Positions 6,467 through 16,684 are shown, numbered from the stretch's first letter. The stretch: DNA of 35,386 bases from Nocardioides jejuensis (GCF_004337475.1 NZ_SJZJ01000025.1:1-35386); one strand, 5' to 3'. Numbers and translations: made by a program. The notes: generated by a model not told the origin, from the sequence alone.

Positions 6467-8188
6467 TCAGCTCACGCCGACGATCGGCAGCCGCAGGGCC
6501 GCCGGAGCGGCCTCGGGGACGACCGGGTTCTTCGGCTGGACCGCGGAGATCCGCTGGTAGGCCTCGCCCTGGGCGGGGCGGGTGTCGGCCTCGCCCTTGT
6601 TCGGCCAGAACGACAGCGCCCGCTCAGCCTGGGCGGTGATCGTCAGCGACGGGTTGACACCCAGGTTCGCCGAGATCGTGGAGCCGTCCATGATGTGCAG
6701 GCCCTCGTAGCCGTACATCCGGTGGAACGGGTCGACGACACCGGTCTCCGCCGAGTCACCGATCGTGCAGCCACCGATGAAGTGCGCGGTGAGCGGGATG
6801 TTGAACGGCTCGCCGATCGTGCCGCCCGCGACACCGTTGAGGTTGTCCGCCATCTGGCGTGCGGCCTCGTTGGCGACCGGGATCCACGACGGGTTCTCGC
6901 CGCCGTGACCCTGCTTCGACGTCATGAACGAGCCACCACCGGGCAGCTTGACCCGGCGCGTGGTGATCGAGTTGTCGAGCGTCTGCATGACCAGCAGGAT
7001 CACGACCCGCTCGGACCAGTGCTTCACGTCGTACAGGTTGGTGACGTTCTTCGGGTTGAGGAAGAGCTTGGCGTAGTCCTTCGCCCAGCGACCGAAGCGG
7101 CCCGGACCACCGTCGGAGAGCACGGTCTGCATGAGGGCCATGGCGTTGGAGCCCTTGCCGTAGCGCACCGGCTCGATGTGGGTGACCTCGTCGGGGTGCC
7201 ACGACGACGTGATCGCGACGCCGTCGGTGAAGTCGACGTCGGAGCCACGCTCGGAGATCACACCGAGGATCGACTCCGAGTTGGTGCGGGTGAGGACACC
7301 GATGCGGTCGGAGACCTTCGGCAGCGAGCCCTCGTCCTTGAGCTTGTGCAGCAGTTTCTGGGTGCCCAGCGCAGCAGCGGCGAAGATGACGTGGTCCGCT
7401 GTGAAGGTCTTGACCGCGGTCTTGCGCGACAGCTTCGCCTTCGTCCAGCGCGCGGTGACGGTGTAGCCGCCGCCGACCTTCGGACGCACGTCGGTGACCG
7501 TCGTCAGCGGGTGCACCTCGGCACCGGCCTGCTCGGCCAGGTAGAGGTAGTTCTTGACGAGGGTGTTCTTCGCACCGTGACGGCAGCCAGTCATGCACTC
7601 GCCACAGTTGGTGCACGTCGTACGAGCCGGGCCGACGCCGCCGAAGTACGGGTCCTCGACGTCCTTGCCGCCGTCGCGACCGTCCTCGCCACCGAACAGG
7701 ACGCCGACCGGCGTCATGTGCAGCGAGTCGGCGGTGCCGAACTGCTCGGCCACGCGCGCGACCTCACGGTCGGAGGCGGTCTCGCACGGGTTCGTGACGA
7801 CGCCCAGCATCCGCTTGGCCTGGTCGTAGTACGGCGCGAGCTCGGACTTCCAGTCGGTGATGTGCGCCCACGAGCGGTCCTTGTAGAACGCGTCGAGGGG
7901 TTCGTAGAGCGTGTTGGCGTAGACCAGCGAGCCACCACCGACACCCGCGCCGGCGAGGATCAGGCAGTCCTTGACCATGTCGATGCGCTGGATGCCGTAG
8001 GCGCCGATCGCGGGGTTGAAGAGGAACTTCTTCAGGTCCCACGAGGTCTTGGCGAAGTCCTCGTCGCGGAAGCGCGCACCGGCCTCGAGAACGCCGACCT
8101 TGTAGCCCTTCTCGGTCAGGCGCAGCGCCGAGACCGAGCCGCCGAAGCCGGACCCGATGACCAGGACGTCGTAGTGCTGACCGCTCAC
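6467..8188 (-). CDS. GMC-family FAD oxidoreductase (ChoD/cholesterol oxidase-like)
   Basis: A 573-residue flavoprotein. The FAD-binding Rossmann motif IGSGFGG lies at residues 11-17, followed by the family segment AGVGGGSLVYAN (~81-92). The C-terminal GMC domain has AHFIGG and NPSLTITAQAE, which carry the active-site His and Asn seen in cholesterol oxidases. A CxxCxxCxxxC cluster (Cys192, 195, 198, 202) is reminiscent of Fe-S or zinc binding and is absent from classical secreted cholesterol oxidase. No signal peptide, so probably cytoplasmic or membrane-associated. The GTG start at 8188 overlaps the dehydrogenase stop by four bases (GTGA), indicating translational coupling. In mycobacteria the homologue (choD) is next to guaB3; the true alcohol substrate is not established by sequence. 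Confidence 0.9.
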   Translation of the reverse strand: MSGQHYDVLVIGSGFGGSVSALRLTEKGYKVGVLEAGARFRDEDFAKTSWDLKKFLFNPAIGAYGIQRIDMVKDCLILAGAGVGGGSLVYANTLYEPLDAFYKDRSWAHITDWKSELAPYYDQAKRMLGVVTNPCETASDREVARVAEQFGTADSLHMTPVGVLFGGEDGRDGGKDVEDPYFGGVGPARTTCTNCGECMTGCRHGAKNTLVKNYLYLAEQAGAEVHPLTTVTDVRPKVGGGYTVTARWTKAKLSRKTAVKTFTADHVIFAAAALGTQKLLHKLKDEGSLPKVSDRIGVLTRTNSESILGVISERGSDVDFTDGVAITSSWHPDEVTHIEPVRYGKGSNAMALMQTVLSDGGPGRFGRWAKDYAKLFLNPKNVTNLYDVKHWSERVVILLVMQTLDNSITTRRVKLPGGGSFMTSKQGHGGENPSWIPVANEAARQMADNLNGVAGGTIGEPFNIPLTAHFIGGCTIGDSAETGVVDPFHRMYGYEGLHIMDGSTISANLGVNPSLTITAQAERALSFWPNKGEADTRPAQGEAYQRISAVQPKNPVVPEAAPAALRLPIVGVS

Positions 8189-9813
8189 GAGGTGCGGCCC
8201 AGCTTGGACATGAGCTTCTCGTTCAGCGTCTGGATGCCGGCCCACTGCTTGTTGTTGAGCGGACCGATCGCGGCGAGAGGCAGCAGCCGCTGCGTGCCGA
8301 CGGACTGCACCTCGGTGTAGCGGTGGATGCCCTCGGCGCCCTGGCGACGACCGAGGCCAGACTCGCGCATGCCGCCCATCGGCGCCTCGAGGCTGCCGAA
8401 CGTCGCCGCGTACGCCTCGTTGATGTTGACCGTGCCGGCCTTGATCTCGCGGGCGATGGCGCGGCCGCGCTTGGCGTCCTTGGTCCAGACGGACGCGTTG
8501 AGGCCGTAGCAGCCCTCGTTGGCGAGCGCGATCGCCTCGGTCTCCTCGTGGAAGCGGTAGACCGAGATGACCGGGCCGAACGTCTCGTTGGCGTAGATGT
8601 CCATCTCGGGCGTGACGCCCTCGAGGATCGTCGGCTCGAGGAAGTACGGCGCGATGTCGGGGCGGTGCTTGCCGCCGGTGAGCACCGTGGCGCCCTTGGA
8701 GACGGCGTCCTCGATGTGCGCGAGAGCGGTGTCGAGCTGGTCCTGCGAGATGAGCGAGCCCATGTCGATGGCCCAGTCCTGGCCGGCACCCAGCGTCATC
8801 GCCTCGGTGCGGGCGACGAAGCGGCCCACGAAGCGGTCGTAGATCTTGTCGGCCACGAACATGCGCTCGGTGGAGACACAGAGCTGACCCGCGTTGGAGT
8901 ACGTCGCACGCACGGCGCCCTCGGAGGCGCGCTCGATGTTGGCGTCCTCGAGGATGACGATCGGGTTCTTGCCACCGAGCTCGAGCGAGCAGTTGATCAG
9001 GCGCTCGGCGCAGCCGGCGGCAACGCGCTTGCCGGTCGCGGTCGAGCCGGTGAAGCAGATGTAGTCGGCGCGCTCGATGATCGCGGTGCCGACCTTCGAG
9101 CCGGGGCCCGCGACCGGGATCCACAGGTCCTCGGGGAAGCCGGCCTCACGGAGCAGCTTCACGCCGACGAGGGCGGTGAGCATGGTCTGGCTGTCGGCCT
9201 TGGCGACGACGGCGTTGCCGGCCATGAGCGCCGGGATGCCGTCCGACATCGCCATCGTGAACGGGTAGTTCCACGGCGAGATGATGCCGACGACGCCCTT
9301 GGGCACGCGGTTGAGGTCGATGCGGGTGAGGCCCGGGAGGACACCCTGACGACGCTGGGTGTCCAGGTGACGGTGCGCGGTGCGCGCGTAGTAACGCGCG
9401 GTCAGCGCGACGTGGAAGACCTCGTTGTACGCGTCGCGACGCGCCTTCGCGGACTCCCAGACGGCGATGTCCATGATCTCGTCGGCGTTGGCCAGGACGA
9501 GGTCGTGGAAGCGCATCAGGATCGCGGCACGCTCGTCGATCGAGGTGCGGGCCCACTTCGCCTGCGCGGCACGCGCACGGGTGAAGGCGGACGTCACGTC
9601 GTCGATCGAGGACTGCGGGATGACGCCGAGCGGCTGGCCGTTGATCGGCGACACCGACGGGACCACGTTGCCCGAGGTCGCGAGGAGCTGATCGGTCAGC
9701 GACGCGACGTACTGCGGGTCGAGGGCGTAGGAGCCCTCGATGTTGTGCTCGGGGTCGTGCGGTCCGTCGACCGTGCCCTTGTTCTCGGACGGCTCGTTGC
9801 TGCGTGCGCTCAT
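8185..9813 (-). CDS. gabD2: NAD(P)-dependent succinate-semialdehyde dehydrogenase
   Basis: A 542-residue aldehyde dehydrogenase that oxidises succinate semialdehyde to succinate. Active-site features are complete: SPWNYP (179-184), the nucleotide-binding FTGSTATGK (254-262), the general base Glu278 in ELGGKNP, the catalytic Cys312 in GQLCVS, and ETFGPV later. The sequence closely follows mycobacterial GabD2, apart from a ~30-residue polar N-terminal extension (NEPSENKGTVDGPHDPEH). The ATG at 9813 has TACCCT six bases upstream, the leaderless arrangement. A second possible promoter, TTGACA on the minus strand at 9891-9896, lies further up. It is the first gene of a two-gene unit overlapping the GMC oxidoreductase, suggesting linked alcohol and aldehyde oxidation. 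Confidence 0.93.
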   Translation of the reverse strand: MSARSNEPSENKGTVDGPHDPEHNIEGSYALDPQYVASLTDQLLATSGNVVPSVSPINGQPLGVIPQSSIDDVTSAFTRARAAQAKWARTSIDERAAILMRFHDLVLANADEIMDIAVWESAKARRDAYNEVFHVALTARYYARTAHRHLDTQRRQGVLPGLTRIDLNRVPKGVVGIISPWNYPFTMAMSDGIPALMAGNAVVAKADSQTMLTALVGVKLLREAGFPEDLWIPVAGPGSKVGTAIIERADYICFTGSTATGKRVAAGCAERLINCSLELGGKNPIVILEDANIERASEGAVRATYSNAGQLCVSTERMFVADKIYDRFVGRFVARTEAMTLGAGQDWAIDMGSLISQDQLDTALAHIEDAVSKGATVLTGGKHRPDIAPYFLEPTILEGVTPEMDIYANETFGPVISVYRFHEETEAIALANEGCYGLNASVWTKDAKRGRAIAREIKAGTVNINEAYAATFGSLEAPMGGMRESGLGRRQGAEGIHRYTEVQSVGTQRLLPLAAIGPLNNKQWAGIQTLNEKLMSKLGRTS

Positions 9814-9819
9814 GGGTCG

Positions 9820-9825
9820 AGGGTA
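9820..9825 (-). promoter_or_regulatory. -10 box TACCCT, 6 bases before the semialdehyde dehydrogenase
   Basis: Minus-strand TACCCT, six bases, then ATG: the same layout as guaA and guaB. No -35 element is obvious at the usual distance. Confidence 0.5.
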
Positions 9826-9911
9826 GGCGACACGATGTCTCATTAACCAGCGTTCAACAGGTGTGAGACTTTTTACACTCTCCGTGGAGATGTCAACTGT
9901 CCAGCGGGTCC

Positions 9912-11648
9912 TCAGATGAGGTCCGGGAGGCTGACGCGGGCCTCGTCCGCCTCCTGGTCGGTCAGCATCTTCTGGCTCTGCCGCTCCGCCTCGACGCGTC
10001 GGCGGTAGTGGTCCACCTCGGCCGCGAGGCGATCCTCGGTCCACCCCAGGAGCTCGCCGATCAGGCGCGCCACCTCGGGTGCCGCCCCGACGCCCCGGTC
10101 GAACGTCTCGATCGAGATCCGCGTACGCCGCACCAGCACGTCGTCGAGGTGGCGGGCGCCCTCGTGGGTCACCGCGTGGACCACCTCGGCAGCCAGGTAG
10201 TCCTCCGCGCCCGCGAGCGGGGCGGAGAGGTCGGGCCGGTCCGCGATCAGGTCGAGGATGTCGTCGATGCGGCCGCCGTGACGACCGAGCAGGTGGTCGA
10301 TCCGGGCCAGGTGCAGTCCACTGCGGCGGGCCAGCATGACCCGCTGGTTGGCGCGGGTCTCGTAGCCGTCGGCGCCGACGAGCGGCACCCGGTCGGTGAT
10401 CGAGTCGCGCACCATCGGCGAGCCACCGCTGCGCAGCGAGTGGCTGGCCGCATCGATCGCATCCTTCGCCATCACCCGGTACGTCGTGAGCTTGCCGCCG
10501 GCGATCATCACCAGGCCCGGCACCGGCGTGACCACGGTGTGCTCGCGGCTGATCCGGCTGGTCGGCTCGGACTCGCCGGAGAGCAGCGGCCGCAACCCGG
10601 CGTACACGCCCTCGACGTCATCGTGGTCGAGCGGCTCGCGCAGGATCCGGTTGACGTGCTCGAGGATGTAGTCGATGTCCGTGCGGCTCGCGGCGGGGTG
10701 CGCCCGGTCGAGGTCCCAGGCGGTGTCCGTCGTGCCGATGATCCAGTGCCGGCCCCACGGGATCACGAAGAGCACCGACGTCTCGGTGCGGACGATGAAG
10801 CCCGACTCCGACCGGATCCGGTCGCGCGGGACGACGATGTGGATGCCCTTGCTGGCCTTGACGTGCAAGGAGCCACGGCCACCGACGAGCTCCTGGATCT
10901 CGTCGGTCCAGACCCCGGCGGCGTTGACGATGACGCGGGCCCGGATCTCGAAGACCTCCTCCTTCTCCAGGTCGAACGCCTTCACCCCGACGACCCGCTC
11001 CCCCTCGCGGATGAAGCCGATGCACGCCGTGCGGGTGGCGATCTGCGCTCCGTGCGCCGCAGCGGTGCGGGCGACGGTCATCACCAGTCGGGCGTCGTCG
11101 ACCTGCGCGTCGTAGTACTGGATCGCGCCCGCGAGCTTGGAGGCCTTGAAGTCGGGGGCGATCCGCGCCACCGCCTTGCGACTGAGGTGCCGGTGCCGCG
11201 GGAGGCCCATGTCGCCGCCGTTCTCAGCGAGGGCGCCGAACTTGGCCATCGCGTCGTAGAAGGCGAGGCCGGCTCCGACGTACGGCCGCTCCCAGCCGCG
11301 ACGGGTCAACGGGTAGAGGAACGGGACCGGCCTGACCAGGTGCGGAGCGAGCCGGGTGAGCAGCAGTCCGCGCTCGTGCAGCGCCTCCCTGACCAGCGCG
11401 AAGTCCATCATCTCGAGGTAGCGGAGACCTCCGTGGACCAGCTTGCTGCTCCGGCTCGACGTGCCGGAGGCGAGGTCGCGCTGCTCGATCAGCCCGGTGG
11501 TGAGACCGCGCGTGACCGCGTCGAGCGCGGCTCCGACTCCCGTGATGCCACCGCCGACGACGAGGACGTCGACCTCGTTGCCGGGCGTGCCCAGCTGCTC
11601 GAGCGCGGTCTCCCGCGCCTCCGGACTCAGCGCACTGGCGTTACCCAT
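9912..11648 (-). CDS. glpD: Glycerol-3-phosphate dehydrogenase (FAD, aerobic type)
   Basis: A 578-residue GlpD, a peripheral membrane flavoenzyme that oxidises sn-glycerol-3-phosphate to dihydroxyacetone phosphate and passes electrons to quinone. The FAD motif VVGGGITGVG is near residue 30, with the family signature SGTSSRSSKLVHGGLRYLE just after. The segments IVNAAGVWTDEI and MIAGGKLTTYR complete the FAD site, and a C-terminal helical cap of ~130 residues follows. Its length is normal for the family. The ATG at 11648 is preceded by TAGACA plus six bases, a slightly weak version of the local leaderless promoter. glpF and glpK are not next to it. Repeat copy B lies directly upstream. Confidence 0.95.
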   Translation of the reverse strand: MGNASALSPEARETALEQLGTPGNEVDVLVVGGGITGVGAALDAVTRGLTTGLIEQRDLASGTSSRSSKLVHGGLRYLEMMDFALVREALHERGLLLTRLAPHLVRPVPFLYPLTRRGWERPYVGAGLAFYDAMAKFGALAENGGDMGLPRHRHLSRKAVARIAPDFKASKLAGAIQYYDAQVDDARLVMTVARTAAAHGAQIATRTACIGFIREGERVVGVKAFDLEKEEVFEIRARVIVNAAGVWTDEIQELVGGRGSLHVKASKGIHIVVPRDRIRSESGFIVRTETSVLFVIPWGRHWIIGTTDTAWDLDRAHPAASRTDIDYILEHVNRILREPLDHDDVEGVYAGLRPLLSGESEPTSRISREHTVVTPVPGLVMIAGGKLTTYRVMAKDAIDAASHSLRSGGSPMVRDSITDRVPLVGADGYETRANQRVMLARRSGLHLARIDHLLGRHGGRIDDILDLIADRPDLSAPLAGAEDYLAAEVVHAVTHEGARHLDDVLVRRTRISIETFDRGVGAAPEVARLIGELLGWTEDRLAAEVDHYRRRVEAERQSQKMLTDQEADEARVSLPDLI

Positions 11649-11675
11649 GCCCCTTGTCTACTCCCCCACACACGT

Positions 11676-11713
11676 CGAAACCCGGGTTTCGCCGCGGCGA
11701 GACCCGGGTTTCG
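11676..11713. repeat. Paired CGAAACCCGGGTTTCG repeat, 22-bp spacing (copy B)
   Basis: The first unit (11676-11691) is a perfect 16-bp palindrome and the second (11698-11713) has one change. They are 22 bases apart. The units can also pair with each other to give one long hairpin with a six-base loop, so a terminator role after guaB3 is possible. They end 15 bases before the glpD -10 region. Confidence 0.85.
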
Positions 11714-11724
11714 GCGTACGAAGG

Positions 11725-12834
11725 TCAGGAGTTGACGACGATCTCGACGCGCTGGAACTCCTTGAGCTCCGTGTAGCCGGTCGTGGCCATCGAGCGCTTC
11801 AGCGCGCCGATGAGGTTCATCGTGCCGTCGGCGACGCGGGACGGTCCGAGGAGGACCTCCTCCATGGTGCCGACCGTGCCGAACTCGACGCGCTCACCGC
11901 GCGGCAGCTCCTCGTGGTGCGCCTCGGTGCCCCAGTGGAAGCCGGCGCCCGGCGCGTCGGACGCACGCGCGAAGGGCGAACCCACCATGACCGCGTCCGC
12001 GCCGCAGGCGATCGCCTTGGCGATGTCACCCGAGCGGCCGATCGATCCGTCGGCGATGACGTGCACGTAGCGACCGCCTGACTCGTCGAGGTAGTCGCGA
12101 CGGGCAGCGGCGACGTCGGCGACGGCGGAGGCCATCGGGACCGCGACGCCGAGCACCGTGCGGGTGGTGTGGGCGGCGCCGCCACCGAACCCGACCAGTA
12201 CGCCGGCGGCGCCGGTGCGCATCAGGTGCAGGGCCGCGGTGTACGTCGCGCAGCCACCGACGATGACCGGGACGTCGAGCTCGTAGATGAACTCCTTGAG
12301 GTTCAGCGGCTCCGCCTGGCTGCTCACGTGCTCCGCCGAGACGGTCGTGCCGCGGATGACGAACATGTCGACGCCCGCGTCGACGACGCACTTGGCGAAC
12401 TCCTTGGTGCGCTGCGGTGACAGCGAGCCAGCGACGGTGACGCCGGACTCCCGGATCTCGCGCAGGCGCGCGGTGATCAGCTCGGGCTTGATCGGCTCGG
12501 CGTAGATCTCCTGCATGCGGCGGGTCGCGTCGAGGCCCCGCAGGCCCGCGACCTCGGCGAGCAGCGCGGTCGGGTCCTCGTAGCGGGTCCAGAGACCCTC
12601 GAGGTTGAGGACGCCCAGACCACCGAGCTTGCCCAGCGCGATCGCGCTCGATGGCGACATGACCGAGTCCATCGGCGCGGCGACGACCGGCAGGTCGAAG
12701 CGGTACGCGTCGATCTGCCACGCAACGCTGACCTCCTCGGGGTCGCGCGTGCGCCGCGAGGGCACGATCGCGATGTCGTCGAAGGAGTACGCGCGGCGAG
12801 CACGCTTGGCGCGGCCGATCTCGATCTCAGTCAC
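11725..12834 (-). CDS. guaB3: GuaB3-family IMP dehydrogenase-related protein
   Basis: A 369-residue member of the IMPDH/GMP reductase barrel family without the CBS pair found in true IMPDH. The phosphate-binding and flap segments are typical (VAAPMDSVMSP, HVIADGSIGRSGDIAKA, GADAVMVGSP). The catalytic loop, GSICTTR in GuaB, reads GAAHTTR here, so His222 replaces the nucleophilic Cys. Classical IMPDH or GMP reductase chemistry needs that Cys, so the activity is doubtful or different; cyanobacterial GuaB3 has been described as a GMP reductase. The GTG start at 12834 has TAGACT exactly six bases upstream. Its neighbours are glpD downstream and a Tat-type FAD oxidoreductase upstream, both on the same strand. 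Confidence 0.93.
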   Translation of the reverse strand: MTEIEIGRAKRARRAYSFDDIAIVPSRRTRDPEEVSVAWQIDAYRFDLPVVAAPMDSVMSPSSAIALGKLGGLGVLNLEGLWTRYEDPTALLAEVAGLRGLDATRRMQEIYAEPIKPELITARLREIRESGVTVAGSLSPQRTKEFAKCVVDAGVDMFVIRGTTVSAEHVSSQAEPLNLKEFIYELDVPVIVGGCATYTAALHLMRTGAAGVLVGFGGGAAHTTRTVLGVAVPMASAVADVAAARRDYLDESGGRYVHVIADGSIGRSGDIAKAIACGADAVMVGSPFARASDAPGAGFHWGTEAHHEELPRGERVEFGTVGTMEEVLLGPSRVADGTMNLIGALKRSMATTGYTELKEFQRVEIVVNS

Positions 12835-12840
12835 CGGGGC

Positions 12841-12846
12841 AGTCTA
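12841..12846 (-). promoter_or_regulatory. -10 box TAGACT, 6 bases before guaB3
   Basis: Minus-strand TAGACT, six bases, then GTG. This matches guaA and guaB and makes a leaderless transcript likely. The box lies 26 bases after the FAD oxidoreductase stop codon. Confidence 0.6.
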
Positions 12847-12872
12847 GAGGCAGCACCAGCCGTCGTACGCCG

Positions 12873-14636
12873 TCAGCCGACGTCGAAGAGGTTCTTCTGA
12901 CCGAGCTTGTAGCGGGTGGCGTCGATGAGCTTGAACGCCTCCCACTCGATCGGCCGGTACATCTTCATGATCTTCGCGCGGGTCGCGGTCGATCCGGACG
13001 CGTCGAGGATCGCGTTGGCGGCCGTGCGGCCCGACTCGTTGGCGCCCTCCATGGTCGCGAGGTCGATGTTGGTGCGCACGAAGTCGCCGGCGAGGAAGAA
13101 GTTCGGGATCTTCGTCGTCGAGGTCGGGCGGTCCTTCCAGGAGTCCACGGTGTTGACCAGGAGCGGCTCCTCGTTGGTGTTCTCCCCCGTCGAGGCGTGG
13201 AACTGGATGCCCGGGTCGAGGTGCCACGAGTGGACGATGTCGTCGGGCAGGACCGAGCTGCCGGTGTCCTCCAGCGCCGCCTTCATCTGGGCCCACGCCT
13301 CGTTGAAGACCTCCTGGCGCGTGCATTCCTTGGCGGTCTTGCCGTAGAGGATGCCGGGGGTCGTCCAGTCCGAGATGTCGATGGAGAGACAGTCGACCGC
13401 GGTGCCGTCGCCGTACGTCGCCGCGAAGTTCTTCTCCCAGAACTGACCCTGCGTGAGGCCGGTGATCGACCACGGCGAGTCCATGAAGGCGATGTGGCCC
13501 TTGGTGATGTTGAGCGGCCGCTTGAGGAAGATCTGCAGGCCGTTCATCCAGTCCACGAAGAGGTTGTGCAGGCGCGAGAGCGACGGGTCGAGCCCGAGCA
13601 CCGGAGCGGTGAGCAGCTTCGCGAGACGCTCGACGGGCATGGCACTGACGTACCAGTCAGCGGTGATCGCGAACGTCGTGCCGTCGGCCCGTCGTGCCCG
13701 TGCGCCACTGATCTTCCCGGCGCCGACGGTGAGGCCGGTGACCGTCGCACCGGTCACGAACTTCACGCCCTTCTGCCGCAGCAGGGCGACCCACGGGTCG
13801 ATCCAGACCTCGTTGGTCGGGCCGTCGAGCACCTGGTCGGCGTGACCGGTCGTGCCGAGGCCGGCCAGCGCGTAGATGAACGCCTCGGCCATGTTGCCGA
13901 TCGTGCGGGTGCTGGCGATCTCCTCCTTGGCAGCGACGAGCGCGCGCGTCAGGCCGCGTGCGGCGACCTGCTGGTACTCCTTGGAGCGCTTGGCCGCGCC
14001 GACGAAGTCCCACCAGGAGGTCTTCTCCCACTGGCCCATGCGGCGGGCGTCGCAGCTGGACAGGTAGACCAGCACACGGGAGGCGAAGTACGACGCCTCG
14101 ACCGGTGACAGCTCCTGACCGCCGAGCCACTCGTCGCGGATCAGCCGCTGCAGCGCCTCGGGCGTCTTGAGGTCGCGCGGATCCGGGATGAAGCCGAACA
14201 GCTGGGCGTCGTTACGACCGCCCGATCGCGGGAAGTAGGGCACCGGTGCCGGCACGAGGTTGTCCTTGACGCCGTGCTTGTTGTCGGCGAACGGGATCCG
14301 CGACATCGTGTCGGGCACGTGCTTGTAGAAGCCGGGGAAGAACCGGAAGCCGTGCTCGCCCGGCAGCGGCAGCCGACCGCCCGCGGCCGTGCCCGCGACC
14401 GGGATGCTGCGCGCCTTGCCGCCGAGCTGGTTGCGCTCGTAGACGGTCACCTCGTAGCCGCGTTCGATCAGCTCGAACGCCGCCGACAGGCCGGCCATGC
14501 CTCCGCCCAGGATGGCGACCTTCTTCTTCGTCACCGCACCGAGCGCGGGCGACGGGACGACGGCGGCCGCTGCGGCGGCAACCCCGGAGGTGGCCAGGAC
14601 GCTGCGGCGCGAGATCTGCTGCTTCGACGTGTTCAC
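12873..14636 (-). CDS. Tat-type FAD-dependent oxidoreductase (phytoene desaturase/amine oxidase superfamily)
   Basis: A 587-residue protein. It starts with a twin-arginine signal (ISRRSVLATSG, a long Ala stretch, then PSPALGA), so it is probably exported folded with its cofactor. The FAD dinucleotide motif AILGGGMAGLSAA is at ~40-52, with an Arg/Gly-rich GGKARSI region next. The C-terminal FFLAGDFVRTN and MEGANESGRTAANAI close the FAD site as in phytoene desaturases and hydroxysqualene dehydroxylases. The substrate is unknown; a lipid or isoprenoid is plausible. The start is uncertain: GTG at 14636 gives a normal Tat signal, while TTG at 14648 adds four residues. No clear ribosome site or -10 box decides it. 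Confidence 0.85.
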   Translation of the reverse strand: MNTSKQQISRRSVLATSGVAAAAAAVVPSPALGAVTKKKVAILGGGMAGLSAAFELIERGYEVTVYERNQLGGKARSIPVAGTAAGGRLPLPGEHGFRFFPGFYKHVPDTMSRIPFADNKHGVKDNLVPAPVPYFPRSGGRNDAQLFGFIPDPRDLKTPEALQRLIRDEWLGGQELSPVEASYFASRVLVYLSSCDARRMGQWEKTSWWDFVGAAKRSKEYQQVAARGLTRALVAAKEEIASTRTIGNMAEAFIYALAGLGTTGHADQVLDGPTNEVWIDPWVALLRQKGVKFVTGATVTGLTVGAGKISGARARRADGTTFAITADWYVSAMPVERLAKLLTAPVLGLDPSLSRLHNLFVDWMNGLQIFLKRPLNITKGHIAFMDSPWSITGLTQGQFWEKNFAATYGDGTAVDCLSIDISDWTTPGILYGKTAKECTRQEVFNEAWAQMKAALEDTGSSVLPDDIVHSWHLDPGIQFHASTGENTNEEPLLVNTVDSWKDRPTSTTKIPNFFLAGDFVRTNIDLATMEGANESGRTAANAILDASGSTATRAKIMKMYRPIEWEAFKLIDATRYKLGQKNLFDVG

Positions 14637-14680
14637 ATCAGATGACAACGCCAGTAGTCGTGATCGGTCACGCCATCGGG

Positions 14681-15049
14681 TCAGCGGCCGCGCAGCTCGT
14701 CGAGCTCGCGGCGTTCGCGCTTGGTGGGTCGCCCGGCTCCGCGCTCACGGGCGAAGACCGGCGCCGCACGCTGCTCCTTCGGCGGCAGGGCGGGCGTGCG
14801 GTCCTCGCAGGCGAGGACTGCGACGGGCGCGCCGACCCGCTTGACCAGCAGCTGCTTCACGATCACCAGGTGCTCACGATCCGTGTAGACACGGACCTCG
14901 TCGCCGACCTTGACCGGCTGCGACGCCTTGGCGCGCACGCCGTTGATCCGGATGTGGCCGGCCTTGGCGCCGGCGGTCGCCTGCGAGCGGCTCTTGTAGA
15001 GCCGCACCGCCCAGCACCAGGCGTCGACGCGGACGCTCCCCTCGCTCAT
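14681..15049 (-). CDS. S4-domain RNA-binding protein (Hsp15/HslR family)
   Basis: A 122-residue protein with an N-terminal S4 domain (VRVDAWCWAVRLYKSRSQATAGAK, then GHIRINGVRAKASQPVKVGDEVRV, residues ~6-52). The tail is rich in Arg and Lys (GRPTKRERRELDELRGR). Hsp15-type proteins bind stalled 50S subunits carrying peptidyl-tRNA and help recycle them, so a ribosome-rescue or RNA-binding role in the cytoplasm is likely. The ATG at 15049 has TAGCCT six bases upstream, the leaderless layout. It is read on its own after the guaB terminator and is 44 bp from the FAD oxidoreductase start. Confidence 0.88.
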   Translation of the reverse strand: MSEGSVRVDAWCWAVRLYKSRSQATAGAKAGHIRINGVRAKASQPVKVGDEVRVYTDREHLVIVKQLLVKRVGAPVAVLACEDRTPALPPKEQRAAPVFARERGAGRPTKRERRELDELRGR

Positions 15050-15055
15050 GTGCCG

Positions 15056-15061
15056 AGGCTA
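15056..15061 (-). promoter_or_regulatory. -10 box TAGCCT, 6 bases before the S4-domain gene
   Basis: Minus-strand TAGCCT, six bases, then ATG. It directly follows the guaB terminator hairpin (15075-15108), so the S4 gene has its own start of transcription. Confidence 0.55.
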
Positions 15062-15074
15062 GCCCCGCGAACGC

Positions 15075-15108
15075 CGAAGGCCCGGCGTCCTGGGACACCG
15101 GGCCTTCG
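15075..15108 (-). terminator. guaB terminator hairpin
   Basis: Arms 15075-15085 and 15098-15108 (CGAAGGCCCGG and its complement) form an 11-bp stem. Four more pairs, GTCC/GGAC, lie on the same axis inside the loop. The hairpin begins 12 bases beyond the guaB stop codon. Confidence 0.75.
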
Positions 15109-15119
15109 TGCGAGCGTGG

Positions 15120-16634
<1,515 letters not shown>

Positions 16635-16659
16635 TGGGGCCGCCGGAGGCGATTCGACA

Positions 16660-16684
16660 TGGGCTGGCCCACACGGACAGCCCA
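16660..16684 (-). terminator. Possible terminator after the ACT-GNAT gene
   Basis: A 7-bp stem, TGGGCTG (16660-16666) with CAGCCCA (16678-16684), and an 11-base loop lie between the ACT-GNAT stop and the guaB promoter. It is weaker than the other hairpins in the window. Confidence 0.4.

Noticed and set aside
4722..6560. Long plus-strand open frame opposite guaA; similar ones opposite the GMC oxidoreductase (6464-8320), the aldehyde dehydrogenase (8323-9846), glpD (10008-11735) and groEL (20855-22579).
   Set aside because: All are mirror frames of strongly conserved genes and show no domain of their own.
8189..9124. The GMC oxidoreductase frame stays open upstream and could suggest a larger fusion protein.
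   Set aside because: The upstream part is an out-of-frame reading of the aldehyde dehydrogenase gene. The GTG at 8188 gives the normal N-terminus of the family.
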